This document shows positions 9,746 to 18,539 of a DNA stretch of 64,000 nt, one piece after another. The translations under genes were made by a program, and so were the position numbers. Source of the stretch: Halorientalis sp. LT38 (lineage in GTDB: Archaea; Halobacteriota; Halobacteria; Halobacteriales; Haloarculaceae); contig NZ_JAYEZN010000001.1 of NCBI RefSeq assembly GCF_037031225.1, positions 2,480,001 through 2,544,000 on the forward strand, in the 5' to 3' direction. Each line of letters opens with the position of its first letter. Position 1 is the stretch's first letter. A model generated the notes under the pieces. The model worked only from the letters and a program-made list of their open reading frames with translations. It was not told where the DNA came from and ran no database searches.

Positions 9746-11050
9746 TTACTCGAAGTCGTCGAGCGTCGGCCGGTCGTGCTCGCCGGGGAACTCTGCCAGC
9801 GGCACCTGCTGCTGGTCGCCCGAGGCCATGTCCTTGACCGTCACCGCGTCGTCCTCGAGGTCCTGTTCGCCGACGATGACGACCGTCTCGGCGTTCATCG
9901 AGTCGGCGTAGTCCAGCTGGCCGCCGAAGCTCCGATCGGAGAGGTCGGTCTCGACGACGTGCCCCCGCTCGCGCAACTCGCGGGTGATCTCCGCGGCCTC
10001 CGTGCGGGTGTCCCCCACCTTCAGGACGTAGTAGTCGGTCGTGAACGACTCGTCGGGCCAGACGCCCGCGCGCTGGAGCAAGAGTGAGAGCGGCGCGAGG
10101 CCGGGTGCGACCCCCACGGCCGGCGTCGGCTGCCCGCCGAAGCTCTCGATGAGGTCGTCGTAGCGACCGCCGCCGAAGACGGACCGGGAGACCTCGCCCG
10201 TCGCGTCGAAACACTCGAAGACGACGCCCGTGTAGTAGTCCAGCCCGCGCGCGGTCTCGAGCGAGAGCGTGCAGTACTCCCGGGCGCCGAAGTCAGCCGC
10301 GGCGTCGAGGACGTTCTGGAGGTTCGTCACCGCCGCCTCGATCCGATCGGTCCCCGCGAACGCGATCAACTCGTCGAGGTCCTCCTCCCCGACGGCCAGT
10401 AGCTCGTCGAACTCGGCAGCCTGCTCGTAGGAGAGGCCCGCGTCGTGGAGCAGACCGTGGTACTCCTCCTCGTCGATCTTCGCGGACTTGTCGACCGCCC
10501 GGATCGCCGCGCGCGTGTCGACGTCGGCGTCGAACCCCTCCAGCAGCCCGCCCAGGATGTCGCGGTGGGAGACGCGGAACTCGAACTCCTCCCCGGTGAG
10601 CCCGAGGTCCGTCAGCGCGTCGGCGGCGAAGGCGAGTACCTCCGCGTCCGCTTCCGGCTCCGAGGAGCCGAAGATGTCGACGTTGGTCTGGTAGAACTCG
10701 CGGAAGCGGCCCTGCTGCACCTGCTCGTACCGCCAGAACGGCCGCGTCGAGACCCACTTGATCGGCTTGGAGAGTTCCTTCTGTTTCCCGACGACCATCC
10801 GCGCGACCGTCGGCGTGAGTTCGGGCGTCAGCGACACCTCGCGGCCGCCCTTGTCCTCGAAGGCGTACAGTTCCTCGACGATCTCCTCGCCGCTCTTGTC
10901 GACGTACATCTCCGTCCGCTCCATCGCGGGGGTGCCGATCTCCCGGAAGCCGTAGCGCCGAGCGGTCCGCTCCAGCGTGTCGATGACCTCTCGCCGGGGC
11001 CCCATCTCCGCGGGGTAGAAATCGCGAAAGCCCTTCAGGCCGTCGTACAT
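9746..11050 (-). CDS. hisS: histidyl-tRNA synthetase
   Basis: A 434-residue class II synthetase that charges tRNA-His. MYDGLKGFRDFYPAEM opens the protein. Motif 2 is in FREFYQTNVDIFGS, the histidine-specific RGLDYYTGVVFE and the GGGRYDDLIESFGG motif follow, and the C-terminal anticodon-binding domain starts around residue 330. The start is placed at 11050 because six upstream codons (MGKAGD) precede the family's normal beginning. It lies 38 bp downstream of the PP-loop ATPase gene on the same strand. Confidence 0.96.
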   Translation of the reverse strand: MYDGLKGFRDFYPAEMGPRREVIDTLERTARRYGFREIGTPAMERTEMYVDKSGEEIVEELYAFEDKGGREVSLTPELTPTVARMVVGKQKELSKPIKWVSTRPFWRYEQVQQGRFREFYQTNVDIFGSSEPEADAEVLAFAADALTDLGLTGEEFEFRVSHRDILGGLLEGFDADVDTRAAIRAVDKSAKIDEEEYHGLLHDAGLSYEQAAEFDELLAVGEEDLDELIAFAGTDRIEAAVTNLQNVLDAAADFGAREYCTLSLETARGLDYYTGVVFECFDATGEVSRSVFGGGRYDDLIESFGGQPTPAVGVAPGLAPLSLLLQRAGVWPDESFTTDYYVLKVGDTRTEAAEITRELRERGHVVETDLSDRSFGGQLDYADSMNAETVVIVGEQDLEDDAVTVKDMASGDQQQVPLAEFPGEHDRPTLDDFE

Positions 11051-11088
11051 GTCCCCCGCTTTGCCCACCGCGCGCTTGAATCTGTCCG

Positions 11089-11682
11089 TTACTCCCGCAG
11101 CCCCACCACGCGCGTCTGATCGTGGGCGGGGAACACCTCGCCGACCGTCCCCTCGTCGTACTCCTCGCGGATCAGCTCCCGCAACTCCGCCTCGTAATCC
11201 CCTTTGGGGATCTCCTCGCTCGGGCCCTCCTCGACGAGCAGTTGCGCGTCGACCAGGTCGTCGACCGCCCCGCGACCGAACCCCGACAGCGGCGCGATGT
11301 AGTCGACGTCGTGGCGATCCTCGAGGCTCTGGGCCTGTGCCCGCGAGACCGTCGGCACGCGGTCGTCCCTGCGAGTCCCGTCGGCGACGGCCGAAAACGA
11401 CTCCGCGGCCACGATCTCGAGGACGTGATCGTGGACGTGCTGGATGCCGTTGCGCGGGAAGCCGTCCTCCACCATCTGCGCGGCGGCCTCACGCGCCACG
11501 TCCTCGTCCAGCTCGATCGTCTCCAGCGGAAAGCCGACCGCCTCTGCGGACTCGCGAGCCTGCTCGGCGGCGTCGGTGATCCCGAACGTCGCCGAGACGA
11601 GCGTCACCTCGTAGAACGGATCCAGGACCAGGGCGGCGAGCGTCGAGTCTTTCCCGCCGCTGTAGAGGACGCCGACGTCCAT
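11089..11682 (-). CDS. PP-loop ATPase (alpha-hydrolase superfamily), diphthine-amidase/tRNA-thiolation-like
   Basis: A 197-residue protein with the PP-loop SGGKDS at residues 8-13. It also has VPTVSRAQAQSLEDRHDVDYIAPLSGFGRGAVDDLV. This is an N-type ATP pyrophosphatase that adenylates a substrate, perhaps for tRNA or protein modification; the exact substrate cannot be told. Its ATG follows the PDCD5 gene stop directly (11683), so the two are coupled, in a translation-gene neighbourhood with rps19e and hisS. Confidence 0.75.
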   Translation of the reverse strand: MDVGVLYSGGKDSTLAALVLDPFYEVTLVSATFGITDAAEQARESAEAVGFPLETIELDEDVAREAAAQMVEDGFPRNGIQHVHDHVLEIVAAESFSAVADGTRRDDRVPTVSRAQAQSLEDRHDVDYIAPLSGFGRGAVDDLVDAQLLVEEGPSEEIPKGDYEAELRELIREEYDEGTVGEVFPAHDQTRVVGLRE

Positions 11683-12033
11683 CTACCGGCGCTGGATGTC
11701 GAAGCTCTGCGAGTCGGGCTTGAGTTCCGAGAGCAGCTCTTTCATCTTCTCCTCGTCGATCTTGCCCTGGATCCGGCCGCTCCGGGCCAGCGCGATCACC
11801 TGCTGTTCGACCTGCTCGCCGAACTGCGGCTTGGACATCTTGACCGTGTTCAGCCGCTTTCGCGCTCCGTCGGTCAGGTGCTGGCGGAGCAGCGCCTTCT
11901 TCTGGGCCTCGGCCTGCTGGCGCTGTGCCTCCTGGGCCTCGCCGCCGCCCTGGCCCTGTTTCTGCTCGCGGAGCTTCTCCATTTTCTCCTGTCGCAGCCG
12001 TTCGAGTTCCTCGTCGTCTGGCTCGCCACTCAT
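11683..12033 (-). CDS. DNA-binding protein of the PDCD5/TFAR19 family
   Basis: A 116-residue, highly charged helical protein with the archaeal PDCD5 core ([18 protein letters not shown], then [15 protein letters not shown]) and a Gln-rich coiled N-terminal half (about 10-50). Family members bind nucleic acid and are almost always beside rps19e in euryarchaea, as here. An AT-rich patch at 12081-12090 is a plausible TATA element for its promoter. Confidence 0.93.
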   Translation of the reverse strand: MSGEPDDEELERLRQEKMEKLREQKQGQGGGEAQEAQRQQAEAQKKALLRQHLTDGARKRLNTVKMSKPQFGEQVEQQVIALARSGRIQGKIDEEKMKELLSELKPDSQSFDIQRR

Positions 12034-12088
12034 GACTACCCCAACGTTGTCGCGTCAGTCGCAAAACCCTAACGGACCACCTTTTTAC

Positions 12089-12130
12089 TGCAGGGGGATG
12101 CGCTCACTCCGTTCGCGCACCCCCTCTGCA
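12089..12130. repeat. stem-loop with GARC-GNA-GYGA apex, copy 1
   Basis: A long interrupted hairpin in the gap between rps19e and the PDCD5 gene. TGCAG-GGGG pairs with CCCC-CTGCA (one bulge), then GCGC/GCGC encloses loop 12104-12114. Read on the minus strand the loop is GAACGGAGTGA. It is downstream of rps19e and likely ends or buffers that transcript. The stem-loop family is described under findings. Confidence 0.75.
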
Positions 12131-12150
12131 AAAACGTGGGCGAAAAACCT

Positions 12151-12177
12151 CTCCGCGCTCCCTCCGGTCGCGCGGAG
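12151..12177. repeat. stem-loop with GACC-GGA-GGGA apex, copy 2
   Basis: A perfect 8-bp stem CTCCGCGC/GCGCGGAG around an 11-nt loop at 12159-12169, which reads GACCGGAGGGA on the minus strand. The inner two positions here are CC/GG instead of GC/GC or AC/GT, keeping them complementary. Confidence 0.75.
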
Positions 12178-12181
12178 TGAA

Positions 12182-12202
12182 CCGGCGCGCGCTGCGCGCC
12201 GG
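12182..12202 (-). terminator. GC hairpin downstream of rps19e
   Basis: A perfect 9-bp inverted repeat (12182-12190/12194-12202) with a GCT spacer, about 110 bp beyond the rps19e stop on the minus strand. No T-run follows, so it may stabilise a 3' end and not terminate. Confidence 0.4.
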
Positions 12203-12215
12203 ATGCTGGCCGCCG

Positions 12216-12286
12216 ACCGCGACAGCTACCGCCACCGCGACAGCTACCTCCTCCGCTACCGCGACAGCACCGCAGCTACCCGACTG
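12216..12286. repeat. degenerate hexanucleotide repeat
   Basis: CCGCGACAGC recurs at spacings of 18 and 24 bp, with CTACCG and CGACAG hexamers between copies. The tract sits just beyond the rps19e stop (12310). It does not appear to be coding. Confidence 0.6.
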
Positions 12287-12309
12287 GCGAAAACGAAAGA
12301 AAGACCGCC

Positions 12310-12771
12310 TCAGGCGTAGCGTTCGAGTTCCGGACGATCGAGGTCCTGGAGGACCTGCCCGGCCGTGTCGTCGAGGAGGCTCTTGCCCTCGGGGGAAACC
12401 TTGCGGCCCTCGCCCTTCGCGATGTCGACGTAGCCGGCCTCCTCGAGCTGCTGGAGGGCGGTCCGGATGATGTTCCCGGACGCGTCGGTGTTGTTCTTCG
12501 GGCGGACCCGGTAGCGGGTCGAGCCGTTGACGGAGTCGCCGTACTCGCTGCGCAGGCGCTCGACGCCGATGGGCTGCTCGACGGCCACCTTCCGCAGGAG
12601 GCTGGCGGCGCGGCGCGCCCAGAAGTCCTCCTGCTCGGGCGGGAGTTCGCGCCCGGCCCCGGTCTTCGTGTAGCGGGCCCAGTCGGGTTCGGTTACGGCG
12701 TCTTCCTCCTCGAGTCGCTCGGCGACCGCCTCGATGAGATCCTCGGCGGGCACGTCGTAGAGCGTCGTCAT
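12310..12771 (-). CDS. rps19e: 30S ribosomal protein S19e
   Basis: A 153-residue archaeal/eukaryotic small-subunit protein. It begins MTTLYDVPAEDLIEAVAERL, with the S19e core DFWARRAASLLRKVAVEQPI, then YGDSVNGSTRYRVRP and C-terminal winged-helix LQQLEEAGYVDIAKGEGRKV. S19e works in 30S maturation. It is followed after 276 bp, on the same strand, by PDCD5 and the PP-loop ATPase, a typical archaeal gene order. The gap between carries several hairpins. Confidence 0.96.
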   Translation of the reverse strand: MTTLYDVPAEDLIEAVAERLEEEDAVTEPDWARYTKTGAGRELPPEQEDFWARRAASLLRKVAVEQPIGVERLRSEYGDSVNGSTRYRVRPKNNTDASGNIIRTALQQLEEAGYVDIAKGEGRKVSPEGKSLLDDTAGQVLQDLDRPELERYA

Positions 12772-12827
12772 TGCTCACTGGTTCCCCGTGGCGTCATAAA
12801 AGCGCATCGTTAGCGTCCCGTCGCCGC

Positions 12828-13865
12828 TCACCCGGCGCGGCGCTGGGCACTCCGACGGGCCCAGAGCGCCGCCGCCGTCCCGCCCCCGAGCAGCGTCGGC
12901 AGCCAATAGGTCGCCGCCCGGTGGATCACCACCGCGGCGCTCGCCGTCGCCGCGGGGATCCCCGTCGTCGAGATCAACAGCGCGACGAAGGCGACCTCGA
13001 TCCCACCGAGCCCGCCCGGCAGCGGCGTCACGCCTGCGATCGACCCGACCGGGATCACGACCAGCGCGGCCGCGAAGGGGATCGTGATCCCGAGCGCGTA
13101 CACCGACAGCCACAGCGACCCGGCAAGGGTAATCCAGCCAGCGAGCGAGAACCCCAGCGCCAGCAGGATCGTCTGTCGGCTGGCGGCCACGCGGTCGATC
13201 GCACCGAAAAAGCCCTCGATGCGCGTCTCGATCACCGCGGGATCGAGCGGCTCCCGCCGCGGCAACACGCGCCCGACGGTGCGGATCACCGGTGTGAGAA
13301 CGCTGACGACGGCCGATTCGAGCCCGTACCGGTACCGCCAGCCGAGGACGGCCGCCACCGGGACGACCACGGCGAGCGTCGCGACGGCACCGGCCGCCAG
13401 CAGCAGGTTCCGCCCGAGCGACACGGTCTGGACGCCGAAGAAGGCCAGCCCGACCGTCGCCAGGCCGATCGAGGGCAGGAAGTGCAACGCGTCGACCGAC
13501 GCGATGGCGGCCAGGCCCGTCTCGTACTCGGTGTCGGCGGCCTCGGAGATCAACAGGGCCGACAGCGGCTCGCCGCCGGCCTGTCCGAACGGCGTGACGT
13601 TGTTGGCGAACATCGCCGAGGCGAACACCAGGACGGCCGTCGGGGCCCCGACTGGCGTCTCGAGCGCGCCGAGCACCGTGTGCAGCGCCATGCCCCAGGC
13701 CGTGAGCCAGACGAGGGCCACGGGGATCACGAGGGCGGTGAGGGAGAGCGTCGCGGATCCGAGCGCCGCCAGCACCTCGTCGATCCCGGCGGCCCAGAAC
13801 AGCGCTCCGAGGACGACGATTGCGACGGCAAAGCCCAGTACCGTCGCGCCTCGCTCCCCGTCCAT
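12828..13865 (-). CDS. UPF0104/flippase-like (LPG synthase TM region) membrane protein
   Basis: A 345-residue polytopic protein, about eight membrane helices, with the family signature NNVTPFGQAGGEPLSALLI near residue 88. The later PVGSIAGVTPLPGGLGGIEVA is also typical. Bacterial relatives carry the lysylphosphatidylglycerol synthase transmembrane region; archaeal ones are thought to move lipids or lipid-linked substrates, which is not proven. The start at 13865 (ATG) is preferred over the GTG three codons upstream. It is divergent from thiL with 87 bp between. Confidence 0.85.
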   Translation of the reverse strand: MDGERGATVLGFAVAIVVLGALFWAAGIDEVLAALGSATLSLTALVIPVALVWLTAWGMALHTVLGALETPVGAPTAVLVFASAMFANNVTPFGQAGGEPLSALLISEAADTEYETGLAAIASVDALHFLPSIGLATVGLAFFGVQTVSLGRNLLLAAGAVATLAVVVPVAAVLGWRYRYGLESAVVSVLTPVIRTVGRVLPRREPLDPAVIETRIEGFFGAIDRVAASRQTILLALGFSLAGWITLAGSLWLSVYALGITIPFAAALVVIPVGSIAGVTPLPGGLGGIEVAFVALLISTTGIPAATASAAVVIHRAATYWLPTLLGGGTAAALWARRSAQRRAG

Positions 13866-13952
13866 ACGCGCCACCTGTACCGGTCGCCGCTTGAAGCCTC
13901 CGACTCCCGCCGAGAGGGAGGTTCTTTAGGGACGGGTCCGAAGGGGGTCGGT

Positions 13953-14831
13953 ATGGACGAATCGGCGGCGCTCTCGATGCTCGCCGAAGCCCTCCCGACC
14001 GCGGGCGACGACGCGGCCGTCGTCGGCGAGCAGGTCCTCACCACGGACATGCTCCACGAGACCACCGACTTCCCCGACGGCACGACCAGGTACACCGCCG
14101 GCTGGCGCGCCGTCGCCGCGTCGCTGTCCGACGTGGCCGCGATGGGCGCCGAGGCGACCGCCGCCGTCGCCGTCTACGCCGCCCCCGCCTTCGACGCCGA
14201 GGAGCTGACCGCCTTCGTCGACGGTGCGCGCGACGTCTGCGGCTACGTCGAGGCCGAGTACGTCGGCGGCGACCTCGACAGCCACCAGGAGTTCACCGTC
14301 GCCACCACCGCCCTCGGCCGGACGAGCGACCCCGTCCGCCGCTCCGGGGCCCGGCCTGGCGACGCCGTCTGCGTGACCGGAACCCTCGGCCGCAGCGCCG
14401 CCGCGATCCGCCTGTTCCGCCGCGGTGATCACGAGTGGGCCAACGACCTCTTCCGGTTCACCCCTCGCGTCGTCCCCGGCCTGGCCATCTCCGCCAGCGC
14501 TACGGCGATGATCGACTCCAGCGACGGGCTGTCGCGCTCGCTCCACCAGGTGGCCGAGGCGAGCGACTGCGGGTTCGCCGTCGAGACACCGCTCCCGATC
14601 GACGAGGCCGTCGACGAGGTGGCCGAGGACGCCGCCGACCGCCGCGAACTCGGCGTCTTCTTCGGCGAGGACTTCGAACTCGTCTTCACCGCCCCGCCGG
14701 AGGCGCTGCCGGGGCTCCGGGACGTGTGTGACGTGTCGATAACGGAGATCGGGACCGTGACCGACGACGAGGGGACGGTCACGCTCGACGGCGCGCCGCT
14801 GCCGGATCGCGGGTACACGCACGGGGAGTGA
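13953..14831 (+). CDS. thiL: thiamine-monophosphate kinase
   Basis: A 292-residue PurM/ThiL-fold kinase making thiamine diphosphate from thiamine monophosphate and ATP. Motifs are GDDAAVVGEQVLTTDML, then WRAVAASLSDVAAMGAE, MIDSSDGLSRSLHQVAE and FGEDFELVFT. The frame is open far upstream (to 12771), but that part is antisense to the flippase-like gene. The ATG at 13953 starts the family domain and the protein is full length. Confidence 0.93.
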   Translation: MDESAALSMLAEALPTAGDDAAVVGEQVLTTDMLHETTDFPDGTTRYTAGWRAVAASLSDVAAMGAEATAAVAVYAAPAFDAEELTAFVDGARDVCGYVEAEYVGGDLDSHQEFTVATTALGRTSDPVRRSGARPGDAVCVTGTLGRSAAAIRLFRRGDHEWANDLFRFTPRVVPGLAISASATAMIDSSDGLSRSLHQVAEASDCGFAVETPLPIDEAVDEVAEDAADRRELGVFFGEDFELVFTAPPEALPGLRDVCDVSITEIGTVTDDEGTVTLDGAPLPDRGYTHGE

Positions 14832-14849
14832 CGTTGGTCGTCCCCGGTA

Positions 14850-15104
14850 TCACGAATCGTCGCCATCGTCCGGCCACTCGGGCGGGAGGCGAGAGAGGGT
14901 GTTCGCGATAACGAAGTCCTGTCGCTCCGTGTGTTCTCGGAGCCAGTTCCCTGCCTCGACGTGCGCTCGTTGGCCGTTCGGGATGTAGATCCCGTCCGCC
15001 CCGCGGGACACAAACGGTAGATCGAGCGCGTCCTCGAGGTGGCCACGCATTTCGTCGTGGTCTTCGTCGGTCGCAGTCACCCGGATCAACGTATCAGCGT
15101 CCAT
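14850..15104 (-). CDS. small haloarchaeal protein, unknown function
   Basis: An 84-residue acidic protein (MDADTLIRVTATDEDHDEM..., ending LPPEWPDDGDDS). The frame could also start at 15164, but that would overlap the upstream regulator gene by 34 bp. The ATG at 15104 has GGGGG about 6-10 nt upstream and is preferred. It lies 26 bp after the winged-helix regulator stop, so the two may form a regulator-partner pair. No motif is recognised. Confidence 0.55.
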   Translation of the reverse strand: MDADTLIRVTATDEDHDEMRGHLEDALDLPFVSRGADGIYIPNGQRAHVEAGNWLREHTERQDFVIANTLSRLPPEWPDDGDDS

Positions 15105-15130
15105 CGGTGTCCCCCACGTGTGATTTCGGG

Positions 15131-15514
15131 CTAACTTCCAGACGATTCGGGCCCGTCCGTCCATCCCTGCGCGGGGTCGAGCTTCTCGTTGACCAGTCCG
15201 TTCAGCCGGTGAAGTTCTCTGACGAGTTCGTCCTCAGAGTTGAGTCTGTACTTCTCGGGGGACGTGTCGTCGACTGTCTCGACGATATCCAGACGGAGAA
15301 GCAGGTCGAGATGCGTGTGTACGGACTGGCGACTCACGCCGGCCTTTTCCGCCAGCTTCGACTTGCTGAAGTGATAGTCGGGGGCGTCCATTAGCGCGTC
15401 GACCATGTAGCCGACGCTGTCGTGCTGGGTGAGGACGCGCCACCCGCTCGGGTACTCGTCCCGGAGTTCCGCCAGTCCCGGCTTTCCGCTATCCTCGGTC
15501 TCCTGACTCGACAT
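15131..15514 (-). CDS. winged-helix transcriptional regulator
   Basis: A 127-residue protein with a wHTH at about residues 45-100. SKLAEKAGVSRQSVHTHLDL is the helix-turn-helix and IVETVDDTSPEKYRLN the wing. It has a short acidic C-terminal tail. It is a DNA-binding regulator of unknown targets and the first gene of a probable two-gene unit with the small protein at 14850. It lies 84 bp from the Rli stop on the same strand. Confidence 0.75.
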   Translation of the reverse strand: MSSQETEDSGKPGLAELRDEYPSGWRVLTQHDSVGYMVDALMDAPDYHFSKSKLAEKAGVSRQSVHTHLDLLLRLDIVETVDDTSPEKYRLNSEDELVRELHRLNGLVNEKLDPAQGWTDGPESSGS

Positions 15515-15598
15515 ACCCTCCCTTGGTCGCGGAGGGTGTTAAATTCGTTGGACACCTTTCCGCGGGGAAGGCGACGTTCGGCTCCCCCACTTCGACGA

Positions 15599-17428
15599 TC
15601 AGTCGGTGTAGTAGTACTCGCCGTCGGATTTCTGCTGGCGGTCGAGCTGACTGCCGGGCTTGTTGACCCGCGGGCGACTGGTCCGCTCGTCGCGGCGGAA
15701 GGTGACGTCGAGGTTTGCGAGGAACTCGTTCATCCCCTCGCGCATCCCCTTGGGTGGGGAGGCGTGCCCGTACTCGGCGGGTTCGCCGTCGAAGACGAGC
15801 AGGCGGTCGGCCAGCAGGTCGATCATGTAGATGTCGTGGTCGATCACCAGCGCCGTGGCGTCGTGGATCTCGGTGTAGCGGCGGATGGCGTCGGTCGCCA
15901 GCACGCGCTGTTCGACGTCGAGGTGGGCCGACGGCTCGTCCAGCAGGTAGAGGTCGGCGTCCTTCGAGAGGCAGGCCGCGATGGCGACCCGCTGGCGCTC
16001 CCCGCCCGAGAGGTCGGTGAGGTTCTGCTCCATCACCCGCTCTAACTGGAGGGGCTGGGCGATCTCGGTCTGCCAGTAGGACGACCCGAAGTCGTCGGTG
16101 ATCGACCGGAGGAAGGCGTCGACCCGCATGTGCTGGTCGATCTCGATGTACTGCGGTTTGTAGGAGATATCGAGGTCGGCGTCGACCTCGCCCTCGTCCG
16201 GATCCAGGCGGCCGGCGAGCAACTGCGCGAACGTCGACTTCCCGATCCCGTTCGGGCCGACGACGCCCAGCACCTCGCCCTCGTGGATCTGGCCGCCCGC
16301 GACGTCGAGGCCGAACTCGCCGTCGCCGTAGGACTTCGTGAGGTCGGGGTAGGTCGCCACCACCTCGCCGCTCGTCACCGTGCGGGGCGCGTGTTCCTCG
16401 AACTCGATCTCCTCCTGGCGGATGCGCATGTTCTCGTTCTCCAGGTAGCCAGAGAGGTACTCGTTGATCCCGTTGCGCACGGACTTCGGGGGCGTGATGA
16501 TCCCGAAGGCGCCCGGGCTCCCGTAGGCCAGGTGGACGTTGTCCGCCAGGAGATCGAGGATGGCGAGGTCGTGCTCGACGACGAGCATCGAACGATTCTC
16601 CTCCTCGGCGAGTTCCCGGACGATCCGTGCCGCCGTCACGCGCTGGCCGATGTCGAGGTAGGGCGTGATCTCGTCGAGGAAGTAGAAGTCGGCGTCGCGG
16701 GCCAGCGTGGCGGTCATGGCCACGCGCTGGAGTTCGCCGCCGGAGATGGAGTCGATGTCCTGATCGAGGACCGCTTCGATCCCGAACCGCTCGACGAGGT
16801 CGTCCAGCGCCCCGCGTTCGTCGGTCCGCTCGAGCAGTTCTCGGGTCTTTCCGTCGAACTGGTCGGGGATCTGGTCGACGTACTGGGGCTTGCGCGCGAC
16901 GGTCACGTCGCCGTCGCGGAGTTCTTCGAGGTAGTCCTGGAGTTCGGTCCCGCGGTACTCCTCGAGGACGCGGTCCCAGTCGGGGTCGGTGTTGAACTCC
17001 CCGAGGTTGGGCATCATCTCGTCGGCGAGGATGTGAACGGCGGTGGTCTTCCCGATGCCGTTGGGGCCAAGGATGCCGGTCACCTGCCCCTCCTCTGGGG
17101 CGGGCAGTCCGTAGAGGGCGAAGGCGTTCTCGCCGTAGCGGTGGACCGGTTCTTCGTCGAGTTCCTGGGGCAGGTTGATGATCTCGATGGCGTCGAAGGG
17201 GCACTTCTCGACGCAGATACCACAGGATTCGCCCAGACAGATCTCCTCGCTGATGGAGATCTGATCGGGGCCGCCCTCGTACATGTCGGCGTCCTCGTAG
17301 CGCTCGTCGCGGGTGACGATGCACTCCTTGCCCGTCCGGTTGGGCGGGCAGAAGTTCGCGCACTCGTAGTTGCAGCGGTCGGGCTGGCACCTGTCGAGGT
17401 CGACGACGGCGATGCTGTCTTCGGCCAT
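15599..17428 (-). CDS. rli: ribosome-recycling ATPase Rli/ABCE1
   Basis: A 609-residue twin-ABC protein with an N-terminal 2x[4Fe-4S] domain (CQPDRCNYECANFC and CLGESCGICVEKCPF). It has two Walker A motifs (GPNGIGKTT and GPNGIGKST) and two signatures (SGGELQRVA and LSGGERQRVA). ABCE1 splits ribosomes after termination, and length and domain order are normal. The start at 17428 (MAEDSIAVVD) is chosen over 17479, which would overlap the upstream gene. It is 2 bp downstream of the EMC6-like gene stop, so it is cotranscribed. Confidence 0.97.
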   Translation of the reverse strand: MAEDSIAVVDLDRCQPDRCNYECANFCPPNRTGKECIVTRDERYEDADMYEGGPDQISISEEICLGESCGICVEKCPFDAIEIINLPQELDEEPVHRYGENAFALYGLPAPEEGQVTGILGPNGIGKTTAVHILADEMMPNLGEFNTDPDWDRVLEEYRGTELQDYLEELRDGDVTVARKPQYVDQIPDQFDGKTRELLERTDERGALDDLVERFGIEAVLDQDIDSISGGELQRVAMTATLARDADFYFLDEITPYLDIGQRVTAARIVRELAEEENRSMLVVEHDLAILDLLADNVHLAYGSPGAFGIITPPKSVRNGINEYLSGYLENENMRIRQEEIEFEEHAPRTVTSGEVVATYPDLTKSYGDGEFGLDVAGGQIHEGEVLGVVGPNGIGKSTFAQLLAGRLDPDEGEVDADLDISYKPQYIEIDQHMRVDAFLRSITDDFGSSYWQTEIAQPLQLERVMEQNLTDLSGGERQRVAIAACLSKDADLYLLDEPSAHLDVEQRVLATDAIRRYTEIHDATALVIDHDIYMIDLLADRLLVFDGEPAEYGHASPPKGMREGMNEFLANLDVTFRRDERTSRPRVNKPGSQLDRQQKSDGEYYYTD

Positions 17429-17430
17429 TG

Positions 17431-17751
17431 TTAGATCGTCGTGTTGGCGCTGAGCAGGACGCCCCAGGAGACGAACCACAGGGAGAAGGTCATGAACCCG
17501 ACGTAGAGGTAGTCCTTCGCCGAGAAGTCGTCGACGTCGACGCCCAGCAGCTTCAGTAGCGGAAACTGGACGAGGATCGCTCCGAGGACGACCAGCAAGG
17601 CGGTGTCGGTGGTCGCGGCCGTCGCGGGGTCGAGGCCTGCGGTGACCACCGACGAGCCGACGGCTGCCGCCAGCCCGGCGAACGCCGACAGCGTCGTCAC
17701 TTTCAGCCCGCGGACGTGTGAGGCCCGCCGCTCGGCCGTGTCCGTTGCCAT
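17431..17751 (-). CDS. EMC6-like membrane protein
   Basis: A 106-residue protein with three predicted membrane helices (about 16-36, 45-63, 80-100) and the segment DVDDFSAKDYLYVGFMTFSL. Small archaeal proteins of this kind are described as related to the eukaryotic ER insertase subunit EMC6. The link is from recognised sequence style. The ATG at 17751 removes a basic leader. It ends 2 bp before rli. Confidence 0.7.
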   Translation of the reverse strand: MATDTAERRASHVRGLKVTTLSAFAGLAAAVGSSVVTAGLDPATAATTDTALLVVLGAILVQFPLLKLLGVDVDDFSAKDYLYVGFMTFSLWFVSWGVLLSANTTI

Positions 17752-17948
17752 ACCCCTCACTCCGCTATCGGGCCCCAAAAACCGTTCGTTGTCGGCCCGC
17801 TGGCTCGGCGTCGCGCGCTCGCGGCGCGCCATCGACGACCCGCCGTCGGCGGCCCGGGGATCCACTCCCCACCGCTGAAATCGGGACTGGAGCGCCCGAG
17901 ACTGCCATGCATCAATCTTTATGGACCCGGCGCGCCACCGTCTACGCG

Positions 17949-18227
17949 ATGGCAGAATCCGATGGGGAGACTCTGGCGGACCTTCCGCCGAGCGCGAAGC
18001 TCGTGTACAAGGTGCTGGAGTACAACGGGCCGCTCACCCAGAAGGGGATCGTGGAGGAGTCGATGTTGTCCGCGCGGACCGTCCGGTACGCCCTGGAACG
18101 CCTCGAAGAGGTCGGTGCCGTCGACGAAGACGTCTACTTCGCCGACGCCCGGCAGAACCTCTACGAGATCGTCGACGATGCCGAGGAACAGGCCGCCGAA
18201 AGCACCGAATCGGCCGTCTCCGATTAG
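17949..18227 (+). CDS. MarR/HTH-type transcriptional regulator
   Basis: A 92-residue winged-helix protein beginning MAESDGETLADLPPSAKLVY. The helix-turn-helix is GPLTQKGIVEESMLSARTVR followed by YALERLEEVGAVDE and a short wing; the tail is acidic. TTTATG at 17919-17924 lies 25-30 nt before the ATG, fitting a leaderless transcript. Single-domain regulators like this are very common in haloarchaea and the target is unknown. Confidence 0.85.
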   Translation: MAESDGETLADLPPSAKLVYKVLEYNGPLTQKGIVEESMLSARTVRYALERLEEVGAVDEDVYFADARQNLYEIVDDAEEQAAESTESAVSD

Positions 18228-18252
18228 ACGTCCCGACCCGGTGGAAAACTCG

Positions 18253-18471
18253 CTACTGCTCGGCCGTCGCCCGCTCTGTTCTCTCTGTGACGCGCTCGAC
18301 GGCCGCCTCGACGCCCGGTCGCTTCTCGCCGAGCGTCGCCCCGATCAGCGCACCCATCGCCGCCCCCGTACTCGCTGCGTTGCGACTGAACAGGCCGCCG
18401 ACCGCCCCGCCGACCGCGCCGCCCATTGCTGCGTACCGTGCACGACTCAGCGCGCGCTTGATGCGTCCCAT
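18253..18471 (-). CDS. small glycine-zipper protein
   Basis: A 72-residue protein. A basic start (MGRIKRALSRARYAAMG) is followed by a Gly/Ala zipper (GGAVGGAVGGLFS...GAAMGALIGATLG) and an acidic helical tail. It may insert in or lie along the membrane. The start at 18471 is chosen because upstream codons are basic and lie over another region. The function is unknown. Confidence 0.65.
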   Translation of the reverse strand: MGRIKRALSRARYAAMGGAVGGAVGGLFSRNAASTGAAMGALIGATLGEKRPGVEAAVERVTERTERATAEQ

Positions 18472-18539
18472 GTCTCTACAGACGGCCACGAGCCGGATAA
18501 AGATACGGTGTGCTCCCCCACCGGTACGGACCGACGCCC

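Noticed and set aside
12771-13952. Open frame continuous with thiL that would give a 686-residue protein
   Set aside because: The extra part is Arg/Pro-rich and antisense to the flippase-like gene (12828-13865); the ThiL domain starts at 13953.
15489-17390. 633-residue minus-strand frame overlapping rli
   Set aside because: Arg/Pro-rich shadow in another frame of the true Rli/ABCE1 gene.
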